Shown here in pieces: positions 9,093 to 17,381 of a DNA stretch of 64,000 nucleotides. The position numbers and the translations under genes are program-made. The notes below the pieces were generated by a model. That model searched no databases. It saw only the letters and a program-made list of their open reading frames with translations, and was not told the origin of the DNA. This DNA comes from Paenibacillus radicis (ex Gao et al. 2016) (GTDB lineage Bacteria; Bacillota; Bacilli; Paenibacillales; Paenibacillaceae): contig NZ_BMHY01000006.1 in assembly GCF_014641555.1 (NCBI RefSeq), positions 62,001-126,000 on the forward strand, read 5' to 3'. Each line of letters begins with the position of its first letter. The first letter of the stretch is position 1.

Positions 9093-9244
9093 AAAAAAGT
9101 CCGACTACCTGAATGATTCATTCATGGCAATCGGACGATCATTGTACAATAAATTGCACAGAAGACTCCAGACTTTGCGTCCCGCGCTTTCGCGCGGTTT
9201 GCTCACAGCGCTAACGCTGTTCATGTATCATGCAGTTGTCTTCT
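9093..9244 (-). promoter_or_regulatory. Class I cyclic-di-GMP (GEMM-I) riboswitch with terminator
   Basis: On the minus strand, 27 bp before the surface-protein ATG at the nearer end. The aptamer core reads GAGCAAACC, a GCGC-GAAA-GCGC tetraloop stem, then GGGACGCAAAG and GTCTGGAGTCTTC. This matches the GEMM-I signature GCAAACC...GAAA...GGGACGCAAAG. AGAAGAC (9238-9244) can pair with GTCTTCT (9160-9166). A long hairpin follows (9099-9136, GTCCGATTGCC paired with GGTAGTCGGAC) and then six T, an expression platform of the terminator type. Whether c-di-GMP turns the gene on or off cannot be read by eye. Confidence 0.8.
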
Positions 9245-9316
9245 AGATTTTATGATGCAAATCTTTCCTCGTCAATACGGAAAAATAAATTTTATCGTTC
9301 TTTAGTCCCCCATCAC

Positions 9317-10318
9317 TCAAACTGCATGGAACAAATAAGCGCTGGCACCTTCCAGTCTCCTTATTAAGCCTCGGTGCTCCATATAATAGAGATGAGCGAG
9401 CGTCTCCGCCATGGCAAACCGCAAATTATGCGGATTGCTGCGCAAGTTTATGCCGAACAACCGCTCGGATAGCTCGAAAGCGGACATCGGCTCATCCAGC
9501 ATACGCTTCATTCTTTCCAATCTCCGTATATGATGCTGCTTCAACTCTTCGATGCGGGCAGCAAAACCGGTAAATGGATCACGGTGTCCCGGAAAAGCAA
9601 AGCTCACGTCATAGTTCAACAATTCATCCAAATTCGTCAGAAAATCATTCAAGGGGTCGGTTTCTTCCCCTGGGACGACACTTATGTTTGGCGTGATCCG
9701 CGGAATTACCTGATCGCCGCAAAACATCCAGCCATTATTCGGCTCATAGAGCAGCAGCTGCCCATAAGCATGACCGGGCGCATCAATAAGCTGCCACTCA
9801 AAGCCGCCAAACCGGATGGATTCCCCCGCTTTCATATAAGTCACAGATGGCTGGGGCGACACCCGCTCCTCGAACAGTTCGAGGTTAGCTGCTATAGCGG
9901 ACGTAAGCTCATCCGGCATACCATGCCCGGAAAAAAGCTGTCCCAGCTCTTCAGCAAACCGGCTGCCCTCTGCCCATAACCGAACCGTGTAAGCATGCGA
10001 TCTTCGGGACATGTACACTGGAGCGCCGCTTAGCTCTTGAAAATAACCGGCCAGCCCGTAATGATCAGGATGCTGATGCGTAACGATAATTCGCTTGATT
10101 GCCGCAACGTCTATGTCATGCCTCTGCATCGCCTCGTTCCACGCTGCCACAGCTTCATCCGTTCGAAGTCCCGGATCGATAACCGTATAGCCGCTCTGAT
10201 CGGGCTCCGGAATCAAATAGCTGTTCACCCATTTCAACGAAAACGGAAGGGGTACCTTCACTTGAATCCATCCGTCATTCCACTGTGCCGTCTCTACCTG
10301 CTGCCCTTCTCGCTCCAT
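9317..10318 (-). CDS. Metallo-beta-lactamase-fold hydrolase
   Basis: 333-aa cytoplasmic protein with the metal-binding motif VTHQHPDHYGLAG (T-H-x-H-x-D-H) and later metal ligands in the segments DAPGHAYGQLLLYEP, FCGDQVIPRI and FPGHRDPF. About 90 residues follow the lactamase fold as a helical extension, LKQHHIRRLERMKRMLDEP onward, like the LACTB2-type winged-helix tail. The substrate is not known; such proteins range from thioesterases to nucleases. The start at 10318 is only weakly supported (AGGGGA about 12 nt away). An intrinsic terminator separates it from fni upstream. Confidence 0.8.
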   Translation of the reverse strand: MEREGQQVETAQWNDGWIQVKVPLPFSLKWVNSYLIPEPDQSGYTVIDPGLRTDEAVAAWNEAMQRHDIDVAAIKRIIVTHQHPDHYGLAGYFQELSGAPVYMSRRSHAYTVRLWAEGSRFAEELGQLFSGHGMPDELTSAIAANLELFEERVSPQPSVTYMKAGESIRFGGFEWQLIDAPGHAYGQLLLYEPNNGWMFCGDQVIPRITPNISVVPGEETDPLNDFLTNLDELLNYDVSFAFPGHRDPFTGFAARIEELKQHHIRRLERMKRMLDEPMSAFELSERLFGINLRSNPHNLRFAMAETLAHLYYMEHRGLIRRLEGASAYLFHAV

Positions 10319-10340
10319 GAAACCGATGTCCCCTTTCGAA

Positions 10341-10378
10341 AATAAAACGAGGCAACGATAATAACGATCATCGTTGCC
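10341..10378 (-). terminator. Intrinsic terminator after fni
   Basis: Perfect 9-bp stem GGCAACGAT/ATCGTTGCC. On the minus strand it is followed by TCGTTTTATTTTC. It lies 9 bp past the fni stop and only about 20 bp before the hydrolase gene, so it could also act as an attenuator for that gene. Confidence 0.75.
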
Positions 10379-10386
10379 GTCGCCAT

Positions 10387-11466
10387 TTAGGAGATGGCGT
10401 ACAGCCTCTCCGTATTCGTCAAATCTTCAATCGTAGCTGCGCCGATTCCGAACATCGTCGACCGCAGTTCAAATTCGATCCGGCGGAATTGCTCAACGAG
10501 CTGCTCCACCGAAACGCGATTATCTGTCTGCGCTGCACGGGGCAGCAGCACTCTCCCAAAGCCAGCAATGCTCGCACCCAGTGCAATCGACTTGGCAGCA
10601 TCGACCCCATTGCGGAGGCCTCCACTAGCGATGACCGGCATATCCGGCAGCCTGGAGCTTACTTCACGAATGCTGTCAGCAGTCGGAATGCCCCAGTCTG
10701 CAAATGCCTCCGCTGCCTGCTTCCGCAGTTCGTCTTTGAGTCTGTGCTTCTCCACTTGGCTCCAGGATGTACCGCCAGCTCCTGCTACATCTATAAAGGA
10801 TACGCCAACATCAGCTAGCCGTGCTGCGGTATCCGCATCAACGCCCCAGCCAACCTCTTTAATGCCGACTGGAACGGCAAGCTTGCGGCAAACCTGCTCG
10901 ATGCCTGCAAGCAGCCCCCGAAAATCCGTATTCCCTTCGGGCTGGAATACCTCTTGCATACTGTTCAAATGAAGGACAAGCGCGTCAGCCTCGGCAATGT
11001 CAACTGCCCGCTGGCATGCTTCGGCGCCAAAACCATAATTCAACTGGACCGCCCCAAGATTGGCGATTACTGGAACGGTGGGTGCTTCTCTTCGGATAAA
11101 GAAAGAGGCAGCCAGATCTTCCCGTTCGATGGCTGCCCGCATGGAACCAAGTCCAATCGCCCAGCCGCAATGCTCCGCTGCTTCCGCCAAACGCCGGTTG
11201 ATCGATCCCGCTTCATCCGTTCCGCCCGTCATCGAGCTGACCAGCAGCGGAGCTTTCATAGAGCGGCCCAGCCACTGCGTATTCAGCTTGATTTCTTCAA
11301 AAGAAAGCTCCGGAAGCGCATTATGCCGAAACCGCAGCTTGTGCAGTCCGGTCTCGATCCCTGAACCGGCGACCTCCTCCTGAAGGCAGATGCGGATATG
11401 CTCTCCCTTTCTTTTCGCGGTGGCGGCAGCCTCAGCCGCGCTCGCCGCTATCGTATGATCACTCAT
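10387..11466 (-). CDS. fni: Isopentenyl-diphosphate delta-isomerase, type 2 (FMN-dependent)
   Basis: Interconverts IPP and DMAPP for isoprenoid synthesis using reduced FMN. Family motifs visible: KRKGEHIRIC near residue 20, SSMTGGTDEAG, GLGSMRAAIE, LHLNSMQEVFQPEGNTDF with the catalytic region, VKEVGWG-type GIKEVGWGVD, and the glycine-rich FMN-phosphate site VIASGGLRNGVDAAKSIALGA. At 359 aa it is normal size. AGGAGG lies 8 nt before the ATG. It appears to be monocistronic, with its own terminator. Confidence 0.95.
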   Translation of the reverse strand: MSDHTIAASAAEAAATAKRKGEHIRICLQEEVAGSGIETGLHKLRFRHNALPELSFEEIKLNTQWLGRSMKAPLLVSSMTGGTDEAGSINRRLAEAAEHCGWAIGLGSMRAAIEREDLAASFFIRREAPTVPVIANLGAVQLNYGFGAEACQRAVDIAEADALVLHLNSMQEVFQPEGNTDFRGLLAGIEQVCRKLAVPVGIKEVGWGVDADTAARLADVGVSFIDVAGAGGTSWSQVEKHRLKDELRKQAAEAFADWGIPTADSIREVSSRLPDMPVIASGGLRNGVDAAKSIALGASIAGFGRVLLPRAAQTDNRVSVEQLVEQFRRIEFELRSTMFGIGAATIEDLTNTERLYAIS

Positions 11467-11601
11467 CGTGAACCTCCTGGGTCTCGTTTACTATGCTTCG
11501 TCCATCATAACGCAGTTTTTAACCACCGAGCAACATTGCTCACATTGAAGCCACTAAAATGAACGTATTAATCATTTTTATGAAGTTTACAATCATTTTT
11601 A

Positions 11602-11630
11602 TTGTTAATATGATGATTATGTCTTAAAAT
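11602..11630 (+). promoter_or_regulatory. Sigma-A-type promoter for nagB-nagA
   Basis: TTGTTA (11602-11607), a 17-bp spacer and TAAAAT (11625-11630), in an AT-rich region about 75 bp before nagB. The rest of 11467-11706 contains no gene. Confidence 0.6.
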
Positions 11631-11654
11631 AGAACCATAAGACGATATTAGCTA

Positions 11655-11688
11655 GGTTGCATGCTTGCAACGTTCGCAAGGCGCAACC
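11655..11688 (+). promoter_or_regulatory. Structured 5' leader hairpin of nagB
   Basis: Nested stems GGTTGC/GCAACC (11655-11660 with 11683-11688) and CTTGC/GCAAG (11664-11668 with 11676-11680) lie between the promoter and the GGGAGG ribosome-binding site. CCTCC directly precedes GGGAGG and could mask it. No T run follows, so it is not an ordinary terminator. No known riboswitch class was recognised. Confidence 0.45.
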
Positions 11689-11706
11689 TCCGGGAGGCCT
11701 ATATAA

Positions 11707-12432
11707 ATGGATATTAAAATTTTTGACAGCGCGCAGGAACTGGATGCATTCGCAGCCGATCTAATCGTAAGCACAGTACAGAACAAACCAGCCCCCGTTC
11801 TGGGTCTGGCTACCGGGTCGACACCGCTCGGGATCTATGCCAAAATAGTAGAAATGCATCGTCGTCAAAACATTTCGTTTCAGCACGTTACATCATACAA
11901 CTTAGACGAATATGTCGGCTTGACGCCGGATAACGATCAAAGCTACGCCTATTATATGAAGAGTCATTTATTTGCCCACATCGATATCCCATCCAACCAG
12001 ACGTTTTTGCCTAACGGCATGGCCGAGGATTTGGAAGCGGAATGCTCCCGCTACGACAGCATGCTGCAAGAGCAGCCTGTTGATCTACAGCTGTTAGGAC
12101 TTGGCCATAATGGCCATATCGGGTTCAATGAGCCTGCAGAAGCGTTGACCGGAGGCACGCATGCCGTCAAGCTGGAGCAAGAAACCCGCGAGGCAAACGC
12201 CCGCTTCTTCGCCTCTATGGATGAAGTGCCGGAGCTGGCGATTACGATGGGCGTGGGCTCTATATTAAAGGCGAACCATATTCTACTCGTGGTTCGCGGC
12301 GCGGACAAGGCGGATATCGTCAAGCAAGCGCTGACCGGCCCTATTACAACGGACGTGCCGGCATCGCTGCTGCAGACGCATCCCCGGGTTACCGTGCTGC
12401 TCGACCGCGAAGCCGGAAGGAAGTTGGCATAA
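11707..12432 (+). CDS. nagB: Glucosamine-6-phosphate deaminase
   Basis: Converts glucosamine-6-phosphate to fructose-6-phosphate and ammonia, the last step of N-acetylglucosamine use. 241 aa, as expected. The substrate loop GLATGSTPLGIY, the YNLDEYVGL motif with the catalytic Asp and the active-site LGLGHNGHIGFNEP are intact. The ribosome-binding site GGGAGG lies 11 nt before the ATG. nagA begins two bases after its stop, so the two form an operon that takes GlcNAc-6-P into glycolysis and probably recycles wall sugar. Confidence 0.95.
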   Translation: MDIKIFDSAQELDAFAADLIVSTVQNKPAPVLGLATGSTPLGIYAKIVEMHRRQNISFQHVTSYNLDEYVGLTPDNDQSYAYYMKSHLFAHIDIPSNQTFLPNGMAEDLEAECSRYDSMLQEQPVDLQLLGLGHNGHIGFNEPAEALTGGTHAVKLEQETREANARFFASMDEVPELAITMGVGSILKANHILLVVRGADKADIVKQALTGPITTDVPASLLQTHPRVTVLLDREAGRKLA

Positions 12433-12434
12433 TC

Positions 12435-13616
12435 ATGACATTCCCTAGCGAATGGCTGATTTACAATGTGAGCATCGTTTTGGAAGACCGTGTCGCACAT
12501 GGAGCTGTCCATGTTAAAGACGGAACGATTGCTGCTATTATTGAAGGAAATTCGGCCTATGATGGCGTACCAGAATCCGCTGAGCGGATTGACGGCGGCG
12601 GACAGTGGCTGCTGCCCGGCTTTATCGACGTTCATGTGCACGGCGGAGCCGGCGGCGACTTTATGGACGCCAGCCAAGAGAGCTATGAGGCGATAACCCG
12701 TTTTCACGCCTCCCAAGGCACGACAGGCATGCTGGCTACGACGATGACAGCTTCGAAGGAAGCGATTGACTCGGTTCTGGAAGCCGTTAGCCGTTTCCAA
12801 GCGGAAGGCATGGCCTATGCGGCACTTTACGGTATTCATCTGGAGGGGCCGTTCCTGTGCTTGAAGTGGATAGGCGCGCAAAATCCCGCTTTTCTATCTC
12901 CGCCGCGTATCGATTGGTTAGAGGACTGGGAGCTTCGCTATCCAGGTCTCGTCAAACTCGTGACGCTTGCACCGGAGAACGAAGGCGCGATGAAAGCGAT
13001 CCGCTGGCTGTCAGAGCACGGAATCGTTGCCGCATGCGGTCATACAGACGCCACTTATGATGTTATGCAGGACGCAGCAAATCACGGCTTGACGCATGCG
13101 GTACACACCTATAACGCCATGCGTCCACTGCATCACCGCGAGCCGGGTACAGTTGGTGCCGTATTGTCGGACGACCGAATTTGCGCTGAGCTCATTGCCG
13201 ACGGCTTCCATGTTCATCCTGGAGCTATACGGCTGCTCGTCGCATCCAAGCCGGCTGACAAGCTCATTCTCGTATCCGATGCGATGTCTGCAGCCGGCAT
13301 GCCTGACGGACTCTATGATTTGGGAGGCCTTCCGGTCTTCGTCAAAGAAGGCGTCGCGCGTCTGAAGGAAGGCAATTTGGCAGGCAGCAGCTTGACTATG
13401 ATTAACGCTTTCCGGTTTATGCTGGAAAACACATCTCTATCCGTTACGGAGGTCAGCCAGACTGCCAGCGGCAACGCGGCCAAGCAGCTCGGTCTGTACG
13501 AGACAACCGGCTCGATAGCGGTTGGCAAACGTGCCGATCTCGTGCTGGCGGAGCAAGCTTTTCACCAGGTATCCAAAACTTGGGTAAACGGCAAACTCGT
13601 TTTTCAACAGAACTAA
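12435..13616 (+). CDS. nagA: N-acetylglucosamine-6-phosphate deacetylase
   Basis: Removes acetate from GlcNAc-6-P to feed NagB. 393 aa, amidohydrolase fold: DVHVHGGAGGDF near the N terminus, the metal Glu in HLEGPF, metal His in ACGHTDATYD and THAVHTYNAM, and the catalytic Asp in LVSDAMSAAG. The stretch after HLEGPF reads LCLKWIGAQNPAF, a little unlike the usual PKRKGAQ-type loop, but all metal ligands are kept. nagB-nagA spacing is 2 bp. The operon ends in a strong terminator. Confidence 0.95.
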   Translation: MTFPSEWLIYNVSIVLEDRVAHGAVHVKDGTIAAIIEGNSAYDGVPESAERIDGGGQWLLPGFIDVHVHGGAGGDFMDASQESYEAITRFHASQGTTGMLATTMTASKEAIDSVLEAVSRFQAEGMAYAALYGIHLEGPFLCLKWIGAQNPAFLSPPRIDWLEDWELRYPGLVKLVTLAPENEGAMKAIRWLSEHGIVAACGHTDATYDVMQDAANHGLTHAVHTYNAMRPLHHREPGTVGAVLSDDRICAELIADGFHVHPGAIRLLVASKPADKLILVSDAMSAAGMPDGLYDLGGLPVFVKEGVARLKEGNLAGSSLTMINAFRFMLENTSLSVTEVSQTASGNAAKQLGLYETTGSIAVGKRADLVLAEQAFHQVSKTWVNGKLVFQQN

Positions 13617-13628
13617 ACAATCTTTTGC

Positions 13629-13655
13629 AAGACCTGCCGCGGCAGGTCTTTTTTT
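13629..13655 (+). terminator. Intrinsic terminator after nagBA
   Basis: Short perfect stem AGACCTGCC/GGCAGGTCT with a two-base centre, followed by seven or more T. Confidence 0.85.
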
Positions 13656-13751
13656 ATCGGCAAATTGGAAAAAAAGCGGAGATTGCTGGCGAATCTATTA
13701 GAGATCGGCTAGTATATAAGGATGCCCTTCGGCTAGAAGAAAGGAGAAAAT

Positions 13752-15182
13752 ATGGAAATCGCACGGAAAAGCAGCCTTTTCGCTTCACGCGGCTTGCTTG
13801 TACTAGGCTGCTTATTATTCGCAACAGCCTTTATATCCTCTACTTTAAACGCGTTTTATACAATAAACTCTCCTCTCTATGCAGCAGGAGCCATTGCAGC
13901 AGCAGTCATCATCATGCTGGCCGCCTCATATGGGCTTAATCGAATTGCATCCAGAGTATGGTTTACAATAGGCCTTATCGGCGTCGCTTTGGCTGCTAGA
14001 CTCGTCTGGATACTCTGGATCGATACGCCGCCGGCATCCGACTTTTTATTTATGTACACGGCCGCACAAAGCGCAGCCGTTGGCGATTTTTCATTCAACG
14101 ATACGGAATATTTCTCGGCGTGGGTCTATCAAATGGGCTTTACAATGTACGAGGCGCTTGTCATTTCTTTATTTAACGAACCGATGCTAATCCTTAAACT
14201 CATTAACGTATTTGTAAGCTCAGCTACCGTATGGATCGTCTACAAAGCGGGCTCCTCGGTGTTCAATGAACGGTCCGGCCGGATTGCAGGCTTTGCTTAC
14301 GCTTTATATATGCCTAACATCATGATGTGCTCGGTATTGAGCAATCAGCATTTTTCCACCCTATTCTTTATGATGGGCTGTATGGTTGCAGTCGCAAAAC
14401 GCTGGCAAACATCCCGCAGCCAGTGGCTCGTAATCGGACTTTGTTTCGGTCTCGGGCAACTGTTCCGCCCGATAGGCGGCATTTTTATCGCAGGTCTGGC
14501 TGTCTATTTGCTCATCTGCCATCTGCTGCCTCAATTAACCCGCCGGAGACTGTTCGTTTCTGTAACCAAGCTGGCTGGCGTCATTGCTGTTTTTTACGCG
14601 ATCCAACTGCTTGTGAGCTCGCTGTTCATGCAGGCTGGCTATACGGAGTACCCCTTAACCAACCGCGAACCGTATTGGAAATTCATGGTTGGACTCAATG
14701 CTGCTACGGACGGAAAATGGTCGCTGGAGGATGGAAAGTATGTTCTCCAATATAAACTTGGCGAGGAGCGGGATGCTGCAGAGCTTGCCGTAGTGAAAGA
14801 AAGACTGCAGGATAAAGCCGCCGTCGCTGCCTTGTTTGCCAGAAAGCTCGTGTTCTTCTGGGGTGCTAAGGATGATGCAGCCATGTGGAGTCTTGGGGAA
14901 ATGAACCTGCCTGTACTGCAAGCCAATGCGGAGCGTATCGAAAGGGCCTCCTACGCAGCAATGAGCCTGTTCGGAGTTCTCGCGCTCATTGCTTTGCTGA
15001 AGCGGCGTACCGTTTCCGGATCAACGCTGTTCCTCGTCCTTCTGCTTGGTTATGCTGCCATTCACTTGGCGATTGAGATTCAAGCCCGGTACCGGCTCGA
15101 TTTAATGCCCGCGTTTATCATTTTGCAAAGCTATGGCGTCTATTGGCTGCTCCAGCGTCTGCGTAAATTCAAGGGTCATTAA
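13752..15182 (+). CDS. Polytopic membrane glycosyltransferase, GT-C fold (family 39/83-like)
   Basis: 476 aa with about 10-12 predicted membrane segments spread over the whole length. The first outward loop holds WIDTPPASDFLFMYTAAQSA, with the acidic residues typical of polyprenyl-phosphate-sugar-dependent GT-C enzymes, and the order of segments resembles ArnT/PMT-like proteins. AAGGAG lies 7 nt before the ATG. It probably transfers a sugar from a lipid carrier to a wall or membrane acceptor on the outer face; donor and acceptor are unknown. It stands alone after the nagBA terminator. Confidence 0.7.
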   Translation: MEIARKSSLFASRGLLVLGCLLFATAFISSTLNAFYTINSPLYAAGAIAAAVIIMLAASYGLNRIASRVWFTIGLIGVALAARLVWILWIDTPPASDFLFMYTAAQSAAVGDFSFNDTEYFSAWVYQMGFTMYEALVISLFNEPMLILKLINVFVSSATVWIVYKAGSSVFNERSGRIAGFAYALYMPNIMMCSVLSNQHFSTLFFMMGCMVAVAKRWQTSRSQWLVIGLCFGLGQLFRPIGGIFIAGLAVYLLICHLLPQLTRRRLFVSVTKLAGVIAVFYAIQLLVSSLFMQAGYTEYPLTNREPYWKFMVGLNAATDGKWSLEDGKYVLQYKLGEERDAAELAVVKERLQDKAAVAALFARKLVFFWGAKDDAAMWSLGEMNLPVLQANAERIERASYAAMSLFGVLALIALLKRRTVSGSTLFLVLLLGYAAIHLAIEIQARYRLDLMPAFIILQSYGVYWLLQRLRKFKGH

Positions 15183-15527
15183 TGGCCGTTATTTCTCTAT
15201 TCGGTATCAGATTTCCTTATTTCACTGATGAAAAGTGGAATTCACACGTGTAAGGTAAGAAAGTACATAAGGGCGGATATCGATTTCCTTATAGAGAAAA
15301 AAGTATCCTTATTTGCCGGAAATGTTCAGCAAGCAGCTTGTCCGAGAGAAATTAGAGAAAAATCTGCAATAATTAGCGAAGTTTGTTTCATAGTAACATT
15401 CGAACCGAGATGACCAAGTGCGAAAACGCAGTTTCCGGTGAGGCTGGGGCGGAGAAAAGTATAGCAGCAGCGCTCAACCTTCCATAGGCTGGTCTAGTCT
15501 AGTCAGCAAGAAGGATTGCCTGCTTCA
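15183..15527. other. Non-coding gap with degenerate TTTCCTTAT repeats
   Basis: No ORF with a ribosome-binding site was seen between the convergent glycosyltransferase and DeoR genes. ATTTCCTTAT occurs at 15211 and 15283, a shortened TATCCTTATT near 15304, and A-rich AGAGAAA motifs follow each. This suggests a decayed intergenic repeat, different from the four-box element elsewhere in the window. Confidence 0.4.
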
Positions 15528-15582
15528 CAAAAAAATAAGGCAGTGACCGGCGTCCTCATAGGGACCTGGCCACTGCCTTATT
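15528..15582 (-). terminator. Intrinsic terminator after the kinase/DeoR operon
   Basis: AATAAGGCAGTG pairs with CACTGCCTTATT around a partly paired GC-rich loop. The minus-strand copy is followed by a T run (A run at 15529-15535 on the plus strand). Confidence 0.8.
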
Positions 15583-15587
15583 GCTTT

Positions 15588-16382
15588 CTATTGCTCGTCC
15601 GCCACATAAAGGCTGATCTCGTGCTGCTGAGCCGCCTCTTGAAGCTCCGGACCGATCGGCACATCGGTAATGAATGCTTGCAGCTCGGAAAGCCCCGCAA
15701 TCGAGAACAGCGACACTTTGCCTATCTTCGTCTGATCGAAGACGGCGTACGTCACATGCGAACGCTTGATCAGCGCCTTTGCAATTTGGGCCTCTTGCTC
15801 GGAGTAAGTCGTAATTCCGCCTGTTGCGGAAATGCCGTCGACTCCGATGAACATTTTGCCGATGTTCAGATGGGAGACCATCCCTTCGCCCAGCGGCCCG
15901 CAAAGCTCGAAGCTGTTATGCCGCATAATGCCGCCCGTAACAACGACTTGAATCGCGCTGCCTGCCAGCTCCATCGCGATGTTGACCGCATTGGTCACCA
16001 CGGTAATGCCGCTTCGGAATTTCAGCTGCTTGGCGATCAAGTAATTCGTTGTACCTCCGGAGAGGCCAACGACATCCCCCTCTTCAATCAGCGAAGCGGC
16101 TTTCGATGCGATCCGTTCCTTCTCGTAAATCGACAGCCCTTCCCGCTCGGCAAAGCCAAGATCACGTACCGCATTCATGCCGTCGTACATTGCGCCTCCG
16201 ATCGTACGAATGATCGGGTACAGCGACTCCATCTGCTCCAAATCCCGTCTAGCCGTCGCTTCGGAGCAGTCAAACCGTTCCACCATTTCCTGTATGGTAA
16301 TGCGCCCCTGCTGCTTTAGCACTTGAAGTATCGCTTCCCGGCGGCGCTGGCCCTTCGATGCGGTCACGCCTATATCAGCCAT
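15588..16382 (-). CDS. DeoR/GlpR-family sugar-responsive repressor
   Basis: 264 aa from ATG 16382; an in-frame GTG at 16400 is an alternative start. The N-terminal winged helix-turn-helix (about 8-65) reads QRRREAILQVLKQQGRITIQEM, then FDCSEATARRDLEQME as recognition helix. The DeoRC sensor domain has the sugar-phosphate loop VVGLSGGTTNYLIAK. It directly follows the PfkB kinase (2 bp between stop and ATG), so it probably regulates this operon in response to the kinase substrate or product. Downstream is a terminator. Confidence 0.88.
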   Translation of the reverse strand: MADIGVTASKGQRRREAILQVLKQQGRITIQEMVERFDCSEATARRDLEQMESLYPIIRTIGGAMYDGMNAVRDLGFAEREGLSIYEKERIASKAASLIEEGDVVGLSGGTTNYLIAKQLKFRSGITVVTNAVNIAMELAGSAIQVVVTGGIMRHNSFELCGPLGEGMVSHLNIGKMFIGVDGISATGGITTYSEQEAQIAKALIKRSHVTYAVFDQTKIGKVSLFSIAGLSELQAFITDVPIGPELQEAAQQHEISLYVADEQ

Positions 16383-16384
16383 GT

Positions 16385-17341
16385 TTAACGTTCCACCCAC
16401 ACTTTATCAGACATACGCTGCTCTACAGCGCTCCATTCTGGAAGCGCCTCCCAGTCACCGCGCATCTGGACGACCAGCGAGCCGTTAATACTGGCTAGTC
16501 CAACAGCTTGCGCTGGTGTCATTCCCCGCATAATGCCGGCCAAGAAGCCTGCGCAGAAGCCGTCTCCCGCGCCAACCGTATCAATGACCTTCTCTGCCGG
16601 ATAGAATGGAACTAAGGTCTCTTTACCGTTGTCCAGCACAAGCGTTGTATCGCCAAAGCCCTTCACAATCGTCACAGCGTTTAGCTGAAGCAGCTTCTCT
16701 TTCACTTCTTCAAAGCTGTCCGTATTGTAGAGCAATTTCAGCTCGTCCCAGCCTGGCAGGAAATAGTCGGCCTGCTCCGCAATCGGAAGCAGCGTCTCCC
16801 GCGCTTCCTCGATCGACCAAAGCTTCAGCCGCAAATTCGGGTCAAAGCATACTTTGACGCCCGCTTCCTTGGCGATTTCGATCGCCCTGAGAACCGTCCG
16901 GCGGCTGCTCTCGCTAAGCGCCGTCGTAATACCCGTCACATGAAGCAGCTTCGCTCCGCGGATGTACTGCTCGTCCAGCTGCTCCGGCTCCATGCGGCTG
17001 GCGGCAGAATGCTTGCGGTAGTAATGCACGGCTGTTCTGCCGGCCACATGCTCGCGGAACATCATTCCAGTGGGTGCATCGCTGCTCAATATAGAACGGG
17101 ACACATCGACGCCTTCGCCGCGAAGCGTCTTCAGAATCATTTTGCCAAACGGATCATCGCCCAGCACGCCGAACCAGCCTGCCGAGCCTCCCAGCCGCGC
17201 TATACCGATCGCGACATTGCTCTCGGCACCGCCGAAGCCTTGCTCCAGCACAGTTGCCCGCTCCAGCGCCTTATGCTCCGGCGGCATGAACAATGCCATC
17301 GATTCCCCAAAAGTAATGATGTCCGGTGATGTCTGATGCAC
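16385..17341 (-). CDS. PfkB-family sugar kinase, 2-keto-3-deoxygluconate kinase-like
   Basis: 318-aa ribokinase-fold enzyme. The N terminus IITFGESMALFMPPE and the GGAESNVAIGIARLG motif fit KdgK-type kinases; the second PfkB signature DTVGAGDGFCAGFLAGIMRG carries the catalytic Asp. The start is GTG at 17341, preceded at 6 nt by GGGGGAG. It forms an operon with the DeoR-type regulator. KDG as substrate is a family-level guess: there is no aldolase or uronate gene next to it, so fructose, ribose or another ketose remain possible. Confidence 0.82.
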   Translation of the reverse strand: MHQTSPDIITFGESMALFMPPEHKALERATVLEQGFGGAESNVAIGIARLGGSAGWFGVLGDDPFGKMILKTLRGEGVDVSRSILSSDAPTGMMFREHVAGRTAVHYYRKHSAASRMEPEQLDEQYIRGAKLLHVTGITTALSESSRRTVLRAIEIAKEAGVKVCFDPNLRLKLWSIEEARETLLPIAEQADYFLPGWDELKLLYNTDSFEEVKEKLLQLNAVTIVKGFGDTTLVLDNGKETLVPFYPAEKVIDTVGAGDGFCAGFLAGIMRGMTPAQAVGLASINGSLVVQMRGDWEALPEWSAVEQRMSDKVWVER

Positions 17342-17381
17342 GCTATTCTCCCCCTATATGACTGAAGCTCAATTGCATGTA

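Noticed and set aside
15228..15413. 61-aa ORF in the gap after the glycosyltransferase
   Set aside because: No ribosome-binding site, low-complexity repeat background, no recognised motif.
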